Shown piece by piece: positions 8,298 through 16,059 of a stretch of DNA of 64,000 nucleotides. The notes beneath the pieces are model-generated. The model had not been told where the DNA came from and searched no databases. It saw only the letters and a list, made by a program, of their open reading frames with translations. The translations under genes were made by a program, and so were the position numbers. The stretch comes from Hyphomicrobiales bacterium (GTDB lineage Bacteria > Pseudomonadota > Alphaproteobacteria > Rhizobiales > Rhizobiaceae), in assembly GCA_900465685.1 (NCBI GenBank), contig UEGR01000003.1:62001-126000 (forward strand), in the 5' to 3' direction. Position 1 is the first letter of the stretch. Every line of letters begins with the position of its first letter.

Positions 8298-9062
8298 ATG
8301 CCGACAGCCATCGATCTGAATTCAGACCTGGGTGAGAGTTTCGGTCCCTGGAAAATGGGCGATGATGCAGCCATGCTCGAATTGGTGAGCAGCGCAAATA
8401 TCGCGTGTGGTGGTCATGCTGGTGATCCAACGACGATGTTTGAGACCGCCTTAATTGCCAAAGCTAAACAGGTGATAATTGGCGCGCATCCAGGATTCGC
8501 AGACCGTGAAGGGTTCGGAAGGCGTCTCATCAGATTGACCACTTCAGAAGTAGAGCAACTGATTGCAACGCAAATCGGCGCTTTGATGGGGGCGGCGGCA
8601 TTGGCAGGGGTTCCAGTTCGCTATGTAAAGCCCCACGGTGCGCTGGGAAACTGGGCGGCCGATGATCGATCGGTTGCCATCGCAATTACACGGGCAACGA
8701 AAGCTGTATCGAGAGAGTTGTCAGTCCTCGCAATATCTGGAACCGAGCTTGAATTTGCTTCGAAAGATGCAGGGCTGCAAACCTTCAGCGAGATTTTTGC
8801 GGATCGCGGATATTTGGAGAACGGACGGTTAGTACCGCGCTCTCAGGAAGGCGCGATGATCCACGACCCAGAGGCGGCGGCAAATCGTATTCTGGATTTT
8901 TTGGCTGAGGGAAAAATGCCCACAATTGAGGGTGGAAAAATTGACCTGGTAGCTCATTCCATCTGTGTTCATGGTGATAGTCCGAGTGCTTTGACTATGG
9001 CGAAGCACATCCGTTGCAAACTCGCCGCCGCAAACATCCGAACTCAATCGTTCTTGGCTTAA
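8298..9062 (+). CDS. pxpA: 5-oxoprolinase subunit A-like protein (LamB/YcsF family)
   Basis: 254 aa. The N-terminus IDLNSDLGESFGPWKMGDDA and SANIACGGHAGDP are the diagnostic LamB/YcsF blocks, followed by IIGAHPGFADREGFGRR, VRYVKPHGALGN, and the C-terminal HSICVHGDSPSAL. In bacteria PxpA works with PxpB and PxpC to open 5-oxoproline to glutamate with ATP. All three subunits are present here, with a DUF1330 gene between A and B. The setting in a catabolic operon raises the possibility that this copy acts on another lactam or cyclic amide. The start is 3 bases after the VOC stop. Confidence 0.93.
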   Translation: MPTAIDLNSDLGESFGPWKMGDDAAMLELVSSANIACGGHAGDPTTMFETALIAKAKQVIIGAHPGFADREGFGRRLIRLTTSEVEQLIATQIGALMGAAALAGVPVRYVKPHGALGNWAADDRSVAIAITRATKAVSRELSVLAISGTELEFASKDAGLQTFSEIFADRGYLENGRLVPRSQEGAMIHDPEAAANRILDFLAEGKMPTIEGGKIDLVAHSICVHGDSPSALTMAKHIRCKLAAANIRTQSFLA

Positions 9063-9079
9063 TAGGTGGAAATACAGCA

Positions 9080-9370
9080 ATGGCTAAGGGTTATCTGATT
9101 GCTCAAGTTACTGTTACAGATCCAGAGGCGTATGCTGAATACAGCAAAGCTGCGGGCGATTTGTTAAAGCGATGCGGAGCGCGGCTCATTATCAATCCAG
9201 ACACGTTAACTGTCGTGGAAGGATCGCCCAAAAACCGAACCGTTATTTTCGAGTTCGATAGCTTTTCACAAGCAAAATCGTTTTGGGATAGTACAGAGTA
9301 CGCAAAGGCAAAGGCTTTTCGTACAGGAGCAGCGGAGGCAGATTTCATGTTGGTCGAAGGCTTGGACTGA
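9080..9370 (+). CDS. DUF1330-family small protein
   Basis: 96 aa. MAKGYLIAQVTVTDPEAYAE and the C-terminal IFEFDSFSQAKSFWDSTEYA are typical of the DUF1330 ferredoxin-like (dimeric alpha-beta barrel) fold. The start chosen is the ATG at 9080 preceded by AGGTGGA; the frame is open upstream but that region overlaps pxpA. The function of the family is not established. Its placement between pxpA and pxpB suggests a small accessory or isomerase-like role in the same pathway. Confidence 0.85.
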   Translation: MAKGYLIAQVTVTDPEAYAEYSKAAGDLLKRCGARLIINPDTLTVVEGSPKNRTVIFEFDSFSQAKSFWDSTEYAKAKAFRTGAAEADFMLVEGLD

Positions 9371-9371
9371 A

Positions 9372-10076
9372 GTGTTCTTTCACCAATCACGGCCCCGAAT
9401 TTTCCCTCATTTCTCGCCAGCAGGAAGCCATTCTCTGTTGGTCGAATTCGGTGATGTAATCTGCAACGAAACGCATGAGCATGTCGTTTCTCTCGATAAA
9501 GCCTTAAGTACTGCGTCTATTTTCGGTTTTTTCGAAGCGGTGCCAGCTTATACAAGCCTACTGGTGAGATTCGATCCGCTTTTAACCGACCACGATATAA
9601 TCGAGAACGACGTTAGAAAGCTCATTCAATCTTCATCCCCCTCGATCCGCCCGAGAGAAAAGCGTGTCGTCGAAGTTTGTTACGATGCCGAATTCGCACC
9701 TGATCTTTCTGCGGTAGCAATGAAGACGGGTTTTTCTCGCGACGAGGTGATTGCTGCACACAGTTCGGCGGAATATGGCGTTTTCATGTATGGGTTCGCT
9801 CCGGGCTATGCATATCTGGCTGGAGTGCCCGAACAAATAAGACTTCCGCGAAAACAATCCGCCGTACGCGATATCCCAGCCGGAAGTGTTTTGATTGCAG
9901 GGCCCCAGTGCCTTGTTACCACAATGACTATGCCGACGGGTTGGTGGATAATTGGCCGCTCACCTACGAGAATTCTCGACAAGGATGGCGATAGACCGTT
10001 TCTGTTTGACGTTGGCGACGATGTCGTTTTCCGACGAATTAGTCGCGCAGATTTCGAAAAGAAGAGCAATCATTGA
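9372..10076 (+). CDS. pxpB: 5-oxoprolinase subunit B-like protein (KipI family)
   Basis: 234 aa with a GTG start one base after the DUF1330 stop. The N-terminal half carries HSLLVEFGDVICNETHEHVV and PAYTSLLVRFDP. The C-terminal cyclophilin-like half has YGVFMYGFAPGYAYLAGVPE, LPRKQSAVRDIPAGSVLIAG and TGWWIIGRSP, all hallmarks of the carboxyltransferase domain subdomain C/D (KipI/PxpB). It pairs with PxpC and acts with PxpA in ATP-dependent lactam hydrolysis. Its stop overlaps the start of pxpC by 4 bases (TTGA), so the two are coupled. Confidence 0.93.
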   Translation: MFFHQSRPRIFPHFSPAGSHSLLVEFGDVICNETHEHVVSLDKALSTASIFGFFEAVPAYTSLLVRFDPLLTDHDIIENDVRKLIQSSSPSIRPREKRVVEVCYDAEFAPDLSAVAMKTGFSRDEVIAAHSSAEYGVFMYGFAPGYAYLAGVPEQIRLPRKQSAVRDIPAGSVLIAGPQCLVTTMTMPTGWWIIGRSPTRILDKDGDRPFLFDVGDDVVFRRISRADFEKKSNH

Positions 10077-11056
10077 CCTCTGTAAAGATCGCCGTGAAAG
10101 CCTCTGGGCCTCTTATATCCATACAGGATGCTGGTCGTTCGGGATTTATGCGCTTCGGAGTTCCGAGTTCGGGCCCAATGGACAGACTATCTGCGGCTGC
10201 GGCAAATGCAGCGCTAGGAAACGAACAGAACAACCCTGTCATAGAAATCTCGACTGGTGGACTGGAACTGGAGTGTGTTACGGGCGAATTGACCTTTGCA
10301 ATCGCTGGCGGTGATTTCATCGTCGAGCATGCAGGCGAACGAAAGAGGTCGTGGATCGTCAGTACTCTTCGTCAAGGTGAAACCTTGGCGATAAAGCCCG
10401 GCTTTTGGGGGAACTGGACTTACCTCGCTTTCGCCGGGTTTATGGAAGCGGAGCCATGGCTGCAGAGCCACGCAACCCATGCATCATCCGGATTTGGAGG
10501 CGGGAAAATTGTGACGGGTAAGGCATTGATGATCGCGAACCCAGAAGTTCGTAAGTCGCGTGAAGGTTCCATATTTTTCCCTATATCGGCTCGACCATCA
10601 AATATTTTCCAAGTCATACTTGGGCCGCAAGATCGTTTTTTCTCGGATGCAACCATTCGGATGTTTTTCGAGAGCAGTTTCGAGGTCACCCCAGCGTACG
10701 ACCGGATGGGGATGAGGCTTAGAGGTCCCTTTATTAAGCCAATTGGTGAGTTAGATATCCCTTCAGAACCGATCGTTCGGGGCTCTATACAGATAGCTGG
10801 TGACGGCATCCCCACCGTGTTGCTTGCGGATCATCAAACCACAGGCGGATATCCGAAATTGGCGACGATGGTCGATGCCGACACTGATAGGATTGCACAA
10901 CTTCGGCCAAAGACAAAAATCGTGTTTAAGTTGGTGACGACGGAAGAAGCGAATGCTCATGCGAGGCGAACAGCCAATGGTATTCAGCACTATCTGGGCC
11001 TGATTGCTAATGCGGAACGCTCGAATTCAGATACGTGTGTGAGATCACGCGATTGA
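10073..11056 (+). CDS. pxpC: 5-oxoprolinase subunit C-like protein (KipA, biotin-dependent carboxyltransferase domain)
   Basis: 327 aa with a TTG start overlapping the pxpB stop. Typical blocks are GPLISIQDAGRSGFMRFGVP, SGPMDRLSAAAANAALGN, FAIAGGDF, and the C-terminal GDGIPTVLLADHQTTGGYPK. It forms the heteromer with PxpB; PxpA joins to complete ATP-dependent 5-oxoproline hydrolysis. It is the last enzyme gene of the operon, 45 bp before the AraC-type regulator. Family assignment is firm; the exact cyclic substrate in this cluster is an inference. Confidence 0.93.
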   Translation: MTSVKIAVKASGPLISIQDAGRSGFMRFGVPSSGPMDRLSAAAANAALGNEQNNPVIEISTGGLELECVTGELTFAIAGGDFIVEHAGERKRSWIVSTLRQGETLAIKPGFWGNWTYLAFAGFMEAEPWLQSHATHASSGFGGGKIVTGKALMIANPEVRKSREGSIFFPISARPSNIFQVILGPQDRFFSDATIRMFFESSFEVTPAYDRMGMRLRGPFIKPIGELDIPSEPIVRGSIQIAGDGIPTVLLADHQTTGGYPKLATMVDADTDRIAQLRPKTKIVFKLVTTEEANAHARRTANGIQHYLGLIANAERSNSDTCVRSRD

Positions 11057-11101
11057 CCTGCTCGCTACCGTGCATTGAAACGTTGATGGTGAACCGAAGA
11101 G

Positions 11102-11896
11102 ATGATGTCTCAATGTTTCGTATCTGACGCAGCAACGTTGGAAATGCCTTGGTCCATTCAATTTGAGGCCAATGATTTCAGTTCTGACGATTGCTTCGTC
11201 TCTCATCGGCATCTTTCCGGCCAGTTCAGTTATTCGGTGAACGGCGTTCTCGAACTTGATGTCGAAGGCTATACATTACTGGCTCCTCCCCAATTCGGTA
11301 TTTGGATTCCTTCAGAACGAATTCACTCCTCGCGTTCGCTAGCGGTGGGACGATGCGCTTCGATTCATGTCGCCGCCGAACTTTGCGAGGGCATGCCGTT
11401 GGAGGCTTGCACGCTCAGAATACCAACTATTGTAAAGGCAATCTCTGACGACCTGATCAGGCGGAACATTTCAGTTCCGTCTAACGAAAGGGATCAACGA
11501 TTAATGAACGTATTGATTGACCAATTGCAGTCAGAGGGGGCTTTGCAAAGTTACCTGCCAACAACAAGTGATCCGCTGCTTGCCCCTATGATCAGACGAT
11601 TGCAAAAAGATCCAGGAAATTGTGATACTTTGGCTGCATGGGCCGAACGGCTCAATACAGTCGAGCGCGTGTTAGCACACCGCTTTCGTGCCATTGTCGG
11701 AATTGGTTTTAATGAGTGGAGGCAGAGACTACGTTTTCTCAACGCATTAATGCTTCTACGCAAGGGTTTTTCAATTCAGGAAATATCTTCGCAACTTGGG
11801 TACAATACTCCCTCGTCGTTCATTTCCATGTTTCGTCGGCACGCAAACATGAGTCCCGATCAATATAGGCGAAATACGCAAGTAAATAGATTATAA
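11102..11896 (+). CDS. AraC-family transcriptional regulator
   Basis: 264 aa. The N-terminal cupin-like sensor contains LLAPPQFGIWIPSERIHSSR; the C-terminal double HTH is seen as LAAWAERLNTVERVLAHRFR and IQEISSQLGYNTPSSFISMF followed by HANMSPDQYRR. An ATG start is taken at 11102 (AGAG upstream; a second ATG follows immediately). It closes the catabolic operon, suggesting local control in addition to the divergent LysR. It is convergent with the HEPN-like gene, with only 24 bp between the stops. Confidence 0.93.
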   Translation: MMSQCFVSDAATLEMPWSIQFEANDFSSDDCFVSHRHLSGQFSYSVNGVLELDVEGYTLLAPPQFGIWIPSERIHSSRSLAVGRCASIHVAAELCEGMPLEACTLRIPTIVKAISDDLIRRNISVPSNERDQRLMNVLIDQLQSEGALQSYLPTTSDPLLAPMIRRLQKDPGNCDTLAAWAERLNTVERVLAHRFRAIVGIGFNEWRQRLRFLNALMLLRKGFSIQEISSQLGYNTPSSFISMFRRHANMSPDQYRRNTQVNRL

Positions 11897-11920
11897 GAAC
11901 GTGCTGTTTCGTTTTTAAAT

Positions 11921-12919
11921 TTAGTCGTTCCCTTCGTTTTGATATTCGCCGCACGAGTGACATCTACCTTCGTTGTTATCGTTGTGGTCGCCAATCACGT
12001 TTCCCTTGCAGCTGTCGTGACCGCATGGAAGCCGCTTAATGGTGAATGTTTTGCAACACATCGCGCATCGTAACCGTTCGTTATTATCGGATGATATAAA
12101 TGCCGTCTTTGAGGAATCGTCGTAGTTTTCAAACCACTTCGTCTTAGCGGCATCAACGCAATCAAAACAAAAATAACGGCGCTTCGATTTTGCGTCTCCA
12201 AATACTATTTTGAATTCTGACTTTGTGAAAAGTTCGATGTTGAATTTTTGTTCTTCCATCACAACCTCATGAACGGAAAACACCCTTCCATCAGCAAAGA
12301 ATGCAATCCGTTCCTGAGAAGCAAAAGTAACTCTATCTTTCAACCAGCTCCGCTGGGGCCATAACTCTGCATATATTGCTATCATTGATCGTAGTAGTTC
12401 GAAAGGATCAAGGCTCCTGTCACTGAGACCCAAGTGAACAAACCTGTTTCGAAACGCGCGAATGTCGGAATATGTCTGAACAAATCGGGCTGTAAGCTTA
12501 CGTGGGCAGAAATTATTTACAGCTGCGGGGAGGTCGACTGCGTCGATGGTGCGAAAATCTGAAAATGCCAAATCGCGCGTTGGTGCACTGCTAAGTTTCA
12601 AATCGTTTCCTATCAGTAGCAGATAAGGACTGACTTCACAGACCATTGCCTTCAAGGCGAGCTCATTCGAATGCTGCACCAAGGAGAATATTGATTGCAT
12701 TTCCGCTTGGGAAGCTTGGAGGTACTCCATCCATTCGTCATCCCACCCTGCAGAATCCAGGGGTCCGAACCCTTCGAACTCACGGCAGAAATCCGACCAG
12801 ATTTCAATTAGCGACGACCACGCCGAAAAATAAAGTCTGAGTGAGACGTCATTTAACTTCGCAGGAGTGGGCACATTAATTATCATAAAACGCTCGATAA
12901 ATTGCGAAGTAGTTGCCAA
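11921..12919 (-). CDS. HEPN-like protein with C-terminal zinc ribbons (unknown function)
   Basis: 332 aa, not recognised as a named family. The helical N-terminal half includes HSNELALKAMVCEVSPYLLL (about residues 83-102) and, at residues 157-162, RNRFVH, matching the RNxxxH motif of HEPN ribonuclease domains. The C-terminus is Cys-rich: CFDC, CAMC, CGHDSC and CHSCG pairs (residues about 255-325), consistent with two zinc ribbons that could bind nucleic acid or protein. The start is uncertain: a TTG is used here, no clear SD is seen, and the frame stays open about 25 codons upstream without an ATG or GTG. It neighbours other defence-type genes. RNase activity is inference from the motif only. 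Confidence 0.7.
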   Translation of the reverse strand: MATTSQFIERFMIINVPTPAKLNDVSLRLYFSAWSSLIEIWSDFCREFEGFGPLDSAGWDDEWMEYLQASQAEMQSIFSLVQHSNELALKAMVCEVSPYLLLIGNDLKLSSAPTRDLAFSDFRTIDAVDLPAAVNNFCPRKLTARFVQTYSDIRAFRNRFVHLGLSDRSLDPFELLRSMIAIYAELWPQRSWLKDRVTFASQERIAFFADGRVFSVHEVVMEEQKFNIELFTKSEFKIVFGDAKSKRRYFCFDCVDAAKTKWFENYDDSSKTAFISSDNNERLRCAMCCKTFTIKRLPCGHDSCKGNVIGDHNDNNEGRCHSCGEYQNEGND

Positions 12920-13059
12920 AAAGTGAGTATCTGCATCCGCGATGTATATGTCATAAGATACATATTGCTCCGTCGCAAAAAGTTGGTGGTCAGTTTAACA
13001 GGACCTTGGATGTACTGAGATATCTCAAGGATTGAATAGAAAATGCGGATGCGTCTGTT

Positions 13060-14238
13060 CTAAACGCATGCGATCGGATCAACTGAATTCAAGCGATAAA
13101 GCACGTACCAGGTTGCCGCCACGCCAATCCAAGCCACCGCTGCAATGGAAAACAAAACGATCTTGTGCATGAATACCCGACCATTCAACTTGTCAAAAAG
13201 CGAGATGAACTGTTCAGCGATAAGCGCGTATTGCGCTTTAAGTTTTTCTTTCTGTCGCGTGAGATCGCTGTTGATGCTGGTAAGGGTCATAATCTGGTTG
13301 AAAATGGCAAGTGTTAAAAACGCAGCGAAAAGAGTTGCTCCGATTGCGATCATTGTATTGGTCCAGAATTCATTTCCGCACGTCGTAATTTTTTTCAACT
13401 GAACTGCGACAATGACGGTTGCCAATGGAACGCCAAGTATCTGGTTTTGTATATCGTGAAACGTTTTGTGAATTTTATTGGCGTATTCGCTGATTGCCTC
13501 TTCTGTTTTACTTTTAATTTTCTCATAAGAGAATTCCGAGGCAAAGAGATTATAGCCCTCTTGCGCGTCATTCAGAATTCTCCTTATATTCTTAACAATG
13601 TAACGGAAACGATCCGCCTCCGGGATGTCTTTACAAAATTCGAATAAAACGGAGGACAAAATAGTTGATTTTTGATCCTTATGAATTTTTTCAAGTACGA
13701 AGCGTTCGAGCTCGTCCACATCAAAAGTATTTAGCGTCAATAAATCTTTCGAAGAGTAATTGATCGGCAGCTTCAGCTTATTTTTTCCGAAGAATACAGC
13801 CTCAGCTTCGGAGTAATCCACAAAAGCGGCTACATTTGAAAGTGACTTCACAAGTCTTAAGGTGAGCCGATATTTACTTACGGAATCGGGTACCCTACCA
13901 TCATTATAGGCAAATCGTTCCTCAAGAAGATACCAGCGTGACGGCTCGCGAAGTCGATAATCCGGAGTGTTAATTATTTCAGTCAAGCTTTCAGCACGAA
14001 CACCCAAACCTGTTCTTGGAGCCCAAACGTCAGCTTCGACAAACGCGCCAATTGCCAAATCCGTTTGACTGCTATCAATATGAATTTGAGAATCGTTAAG
14101 TGCTTTTTGATCTGTTAAAATGAGGTTTAATGTTGCAAGCATTGATGCGTCTGCAATGCGCAAACGCCATCGCCCATCGGCTTGTAATTCCGAATTCTTG
14201 TATATCGGTATTAATTGGTCGAAGGTAATACTCGGCAT
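13060..14238 (-). CDS. membrane-anchored protein of unknown function, partner of NA37-like gene
   Basis: 392 aa, family not recognised. Residues 1-260 look soluble and mixed alpha/beta. The C-terminal third holds hydrophobic segments near 268-282 (weak), 296-320 (NTMIAIGATLFAAFLTLAIF) and 360-383 (VLFSIAAVAWIGVAATWYVL). A Lys/Glu-rich probable coiled coil (DLTRQKEKLKAQYALIAEQF) lies between the last two. It starts with ATG one base after the stop of the YejK/NA37-like gene, so the two are almost certainly one operon. A membrane effector or sensor paired with a DNA-binding protein is the obvious reading, but this is inference. Confidence 0.75.
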   Translation of the reverse strand: MPSITFDQLIPIYKNSELQADGRWRLRIADASMLATLNLILTDQKALNDSQIHIDSSQTDLAIGAFVEADVWAPRTGLGVRAESLTEIINTPDYRLREPSRWYLLEERFAYNDGRVPDSVSKYRLTLRLVKSLSNVAAFVDYSEAEAVFFGKNKLKLPINYSSKDLLTLNTFDVDELERFVLEKIHKDQKSTILSSVLFEFCKDIPEADRFRYIVKNIRRILNDAQEGYNLFASEFSYEKIKSKTEEAISEYANKIHKTFHDIQNQILGVPLATVIVAVQLKKITTCGNEFWTNTMIAIGATLFAAFLTLAIFNQIMTLTSINSDLTRQKEKLKAQYALIAEQFISLFDKLNGRVFMHKIVLFSIAAVAWIGVAATWYVLYRLNSVDPIACV

Positions 14239-14239
14239 T

Positions 14240-15241
14240 TTATTCTTGTTCGCGTTCGAGTTCTTCGATTAAGTCTGCAGGCAAATCTCTAATCAGTATA
14301 GTCTTTTTTTCGCCGTTATAGACGATCTTCTTCTGGGCGAGTGCACTTCGATCGAATTCTATTCGCCAGTGTTGCGTCTTCGCCCGGAATTTGACGAGTG
14401 TTTTAAGAACCCGATCGTTCGGAATGAATCCATCTGAGAGCCCCTGTTCCTGAACCAGAGCTAATGCTAAATCATTTGGATTTTCTGGGAACAATTCATT
14501 CGAAAATACCTCGAAATCGATGGGAGACCCTGACCGAATGTGTCTTTCGCAGATCTCAAAGGCCTTTTTCAGAAATTTCTCTTTATCTTTAACGATGCCA
14601 TTGGTCGGATCTGAAAAGTCTCGCAAAATGCGAATTAAAGTCTTGGTATCCTCTTGGTCTTGAACGGCAGTATCACATCCCAGAAATTCCTTGAAATATT
14701 CCGCTACGTTGCCTTTTCCTTTCAAGAAACCGATGTAACGGTCGGCTCCTGCAAGCCAGGCGGTAATGTTCACACGACCCGCAAATCGGAAACCGCTTAA
14801 ATCCAGATGCTTGATATCGGCAATGTCCAAATCATTTGTAAGTGCCGCACCTAGTTTCTCAGTGATAATTGCGACCAACAGGTAGACCTGTTTATCTTTC
14901 TCAATATGAGCAAAGAGCACGTGTCCGCCCGTGGAACCCGACTTTAGCTTTGCTTGATAAGCCAATGTGTCCATTAGCTTCTTAGTAATTTCAGAGAAGT
15001 TATTATAGTTATTGTCTTTCAAATTTTTTATGAACGTTTGTGCTGGATAGTTCTCTATCGGCTCAGAAAACTTCCCATGAGCTTTTGCTGATTTACTCGC
15101 ATAGAGCCCGTGGATCTCGGTCACAACGCGAACTACTGTTTTGGACAGCTTTAGCTTTTTCTTGCCGATTTTAATTTCGAAGTTGCCTAAATCATTCCGC
15201 CGCAAACCATGTAATGCGACTTGAATTATTTTATCTGCCAT
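14240..15241 (-). CDS. YejK/NA37-family nucleoid-associated protein
   Basis: 333 aa, the usual length for this family (E. coli YejK is about 335). Matching landmarks are IIQVALHGLRRND at the N-terminus, TEIHGLYASKSAKAHGKFSE, VYLLVAIITEKLGAALT, HLDLSGFRFAGRVNITAW, RYIGFLKGKGNVAEYFKEFL, and a C-terminal WRIEFDRSAL strand. YejK binds DNA and is nucleoid-associated; its precise role is unclear. An ATG start is chosen behind GGGGGTAGATTCT; a GTG five codons upstream is also in frame. It is the first gene of a two-gene operon with a membrane-anchored protein, a context unlike housekeeping yejK and within a defence-like cluster. Confidence 0.85.
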   Translation of the reverse strand: MADKIIQVALHGLRRNDLGNFEIKIGKKKLKLSKTVVRVVTEIHGLYASKSAKAHGKFSEPIENYPAQTFIKNLKDNNYNNFSEITKKLMDTLAYQAKLKSGSTGGHVLFAHIEKDKQVYLLVAIITEKLGAALTNDLDIADIKHLDLSGFRFAGRVNITAWLAGADRYIGFLKGKGNVAEYFKEFLGCDTAVQDQEDTKTLIRILRDFSDPTNGIVKDKEKFLKKAFEICERHIRSGSPIDFEVFSNELFPENPNDLALALVQEQGLSDGFIPNDRVLKTLVKFRAKTQHWRIEFDRSALAQKKIVYNGEKKTILIRDLPADLIEELEREQE

Positions 15242-15474
15242 AGAATCTACCCCCACAAATGCCAGCTTCTTGCGTTTCTGAATTCATTCTTGCAAAAATT
15301 CAAGGCGTAATGGTTCTAGATATCTGTTCCTGTGATCAAGGGGCTGGAAGTTGACCGAACGTGTCAGTGGACGCGTAATTGAATAAACTTCCCTATTTTG
15401 CCATCCGCCCAAAAACCGTGTCCCTTGCAACAAAGCAAGCGATCATTGCCTGAGTTTAACTCAGGGAGGACACT
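15242..15474. promoter_or_regulatory. divergent intergenic region
   Basis: 233 bp between the NA37-like gene (leftward) and an orphan gene (rightward), so it must hold both promoters. The SD for the rightward gene is CAGGGAGG just before 15475. No clear operator dyad was seen. Confidence 0.4.
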
Positions 15475-16008
15475 ATGGAACTGGAATGGGATATTTTTGG
15501 AGAAGATGCACAGATAATTCTTGATGCCGAAATACCGGTTGTGCAGGGAGAGGCTTATTTCTCTAGCCTGAAATATCGGGACAGCATGTATCGCGTTTCT
15601 AGGTTGCGGATTTTGGACTTAGATACTGAATTTGCTTATTCCGTTTTTGGGTATTTTGAATTGACGGATGCCATCAACTTGGCGATGAAATTGCCTCCTG
15701 CCAGAGCCGAGTTGGACGGTTTACGTTTATCTTGTACGGAGACGAGCACGGTCGAACTGGGCGAACTAGGCAGACATTATGGAAGATACTGTGTCGGAAA
15801 TCACCTGTACCGTGTGGAGCATTCCGGACAAACTGACATTCCTGTCGGGACACTTTTTGAGCATTTGGGTCTTGGGATAAGGCCGTGTGATCCCGCACAG
15901 GCAACTAGAGCTGAATTCGATGAACATGCTGCCTTGAGAGCCAGAGATGCACCGGTAGAGCCAGAGAGCCGTAGTCTCGGGTTGCCAGATGGTCCGCGCT
16001 GTTTATAG
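15475..16008 (+). CDS. hypothetical protein
   Basis: 177 aa, not recognised. It has a strong ribosome-binding site (GGGAGGACACT before ATG). The first 80 residues are acidic and strand-rich (MELEWDIFGEDAQIILDAEI). A middle part contains GRYCVGNHLYRVEHSGQTD. The last 40 residues are low-complexity and Ala/Arg/Glu-rich. No signal peptide or membrane segment is visible. It stands alone on the plus strand, convergent with the phosphatase gene, inside the defence-like segment. Confidence 0.6.
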   Translation: MELEWDIFGEDAQIILDAEIPVVQGEAYFSSLKYRDSMYRVSRLRILDLDTEFAYSVFGYFELTDAINLAMKLPPARAELDGLRLSCTETSTVELGELGRHYGRYCVGNHLYRVEHSGQTDIPVGTLFEHLGLGIRPCDPAQATRAEFDEHAALRARDAPVEPESRSLGLPDGPRCL

Positions 16009-16059
16009 CCTTGGCTACCGGGAAATTCCAAGCAAACGCCATATACCGATATTTTGAGG

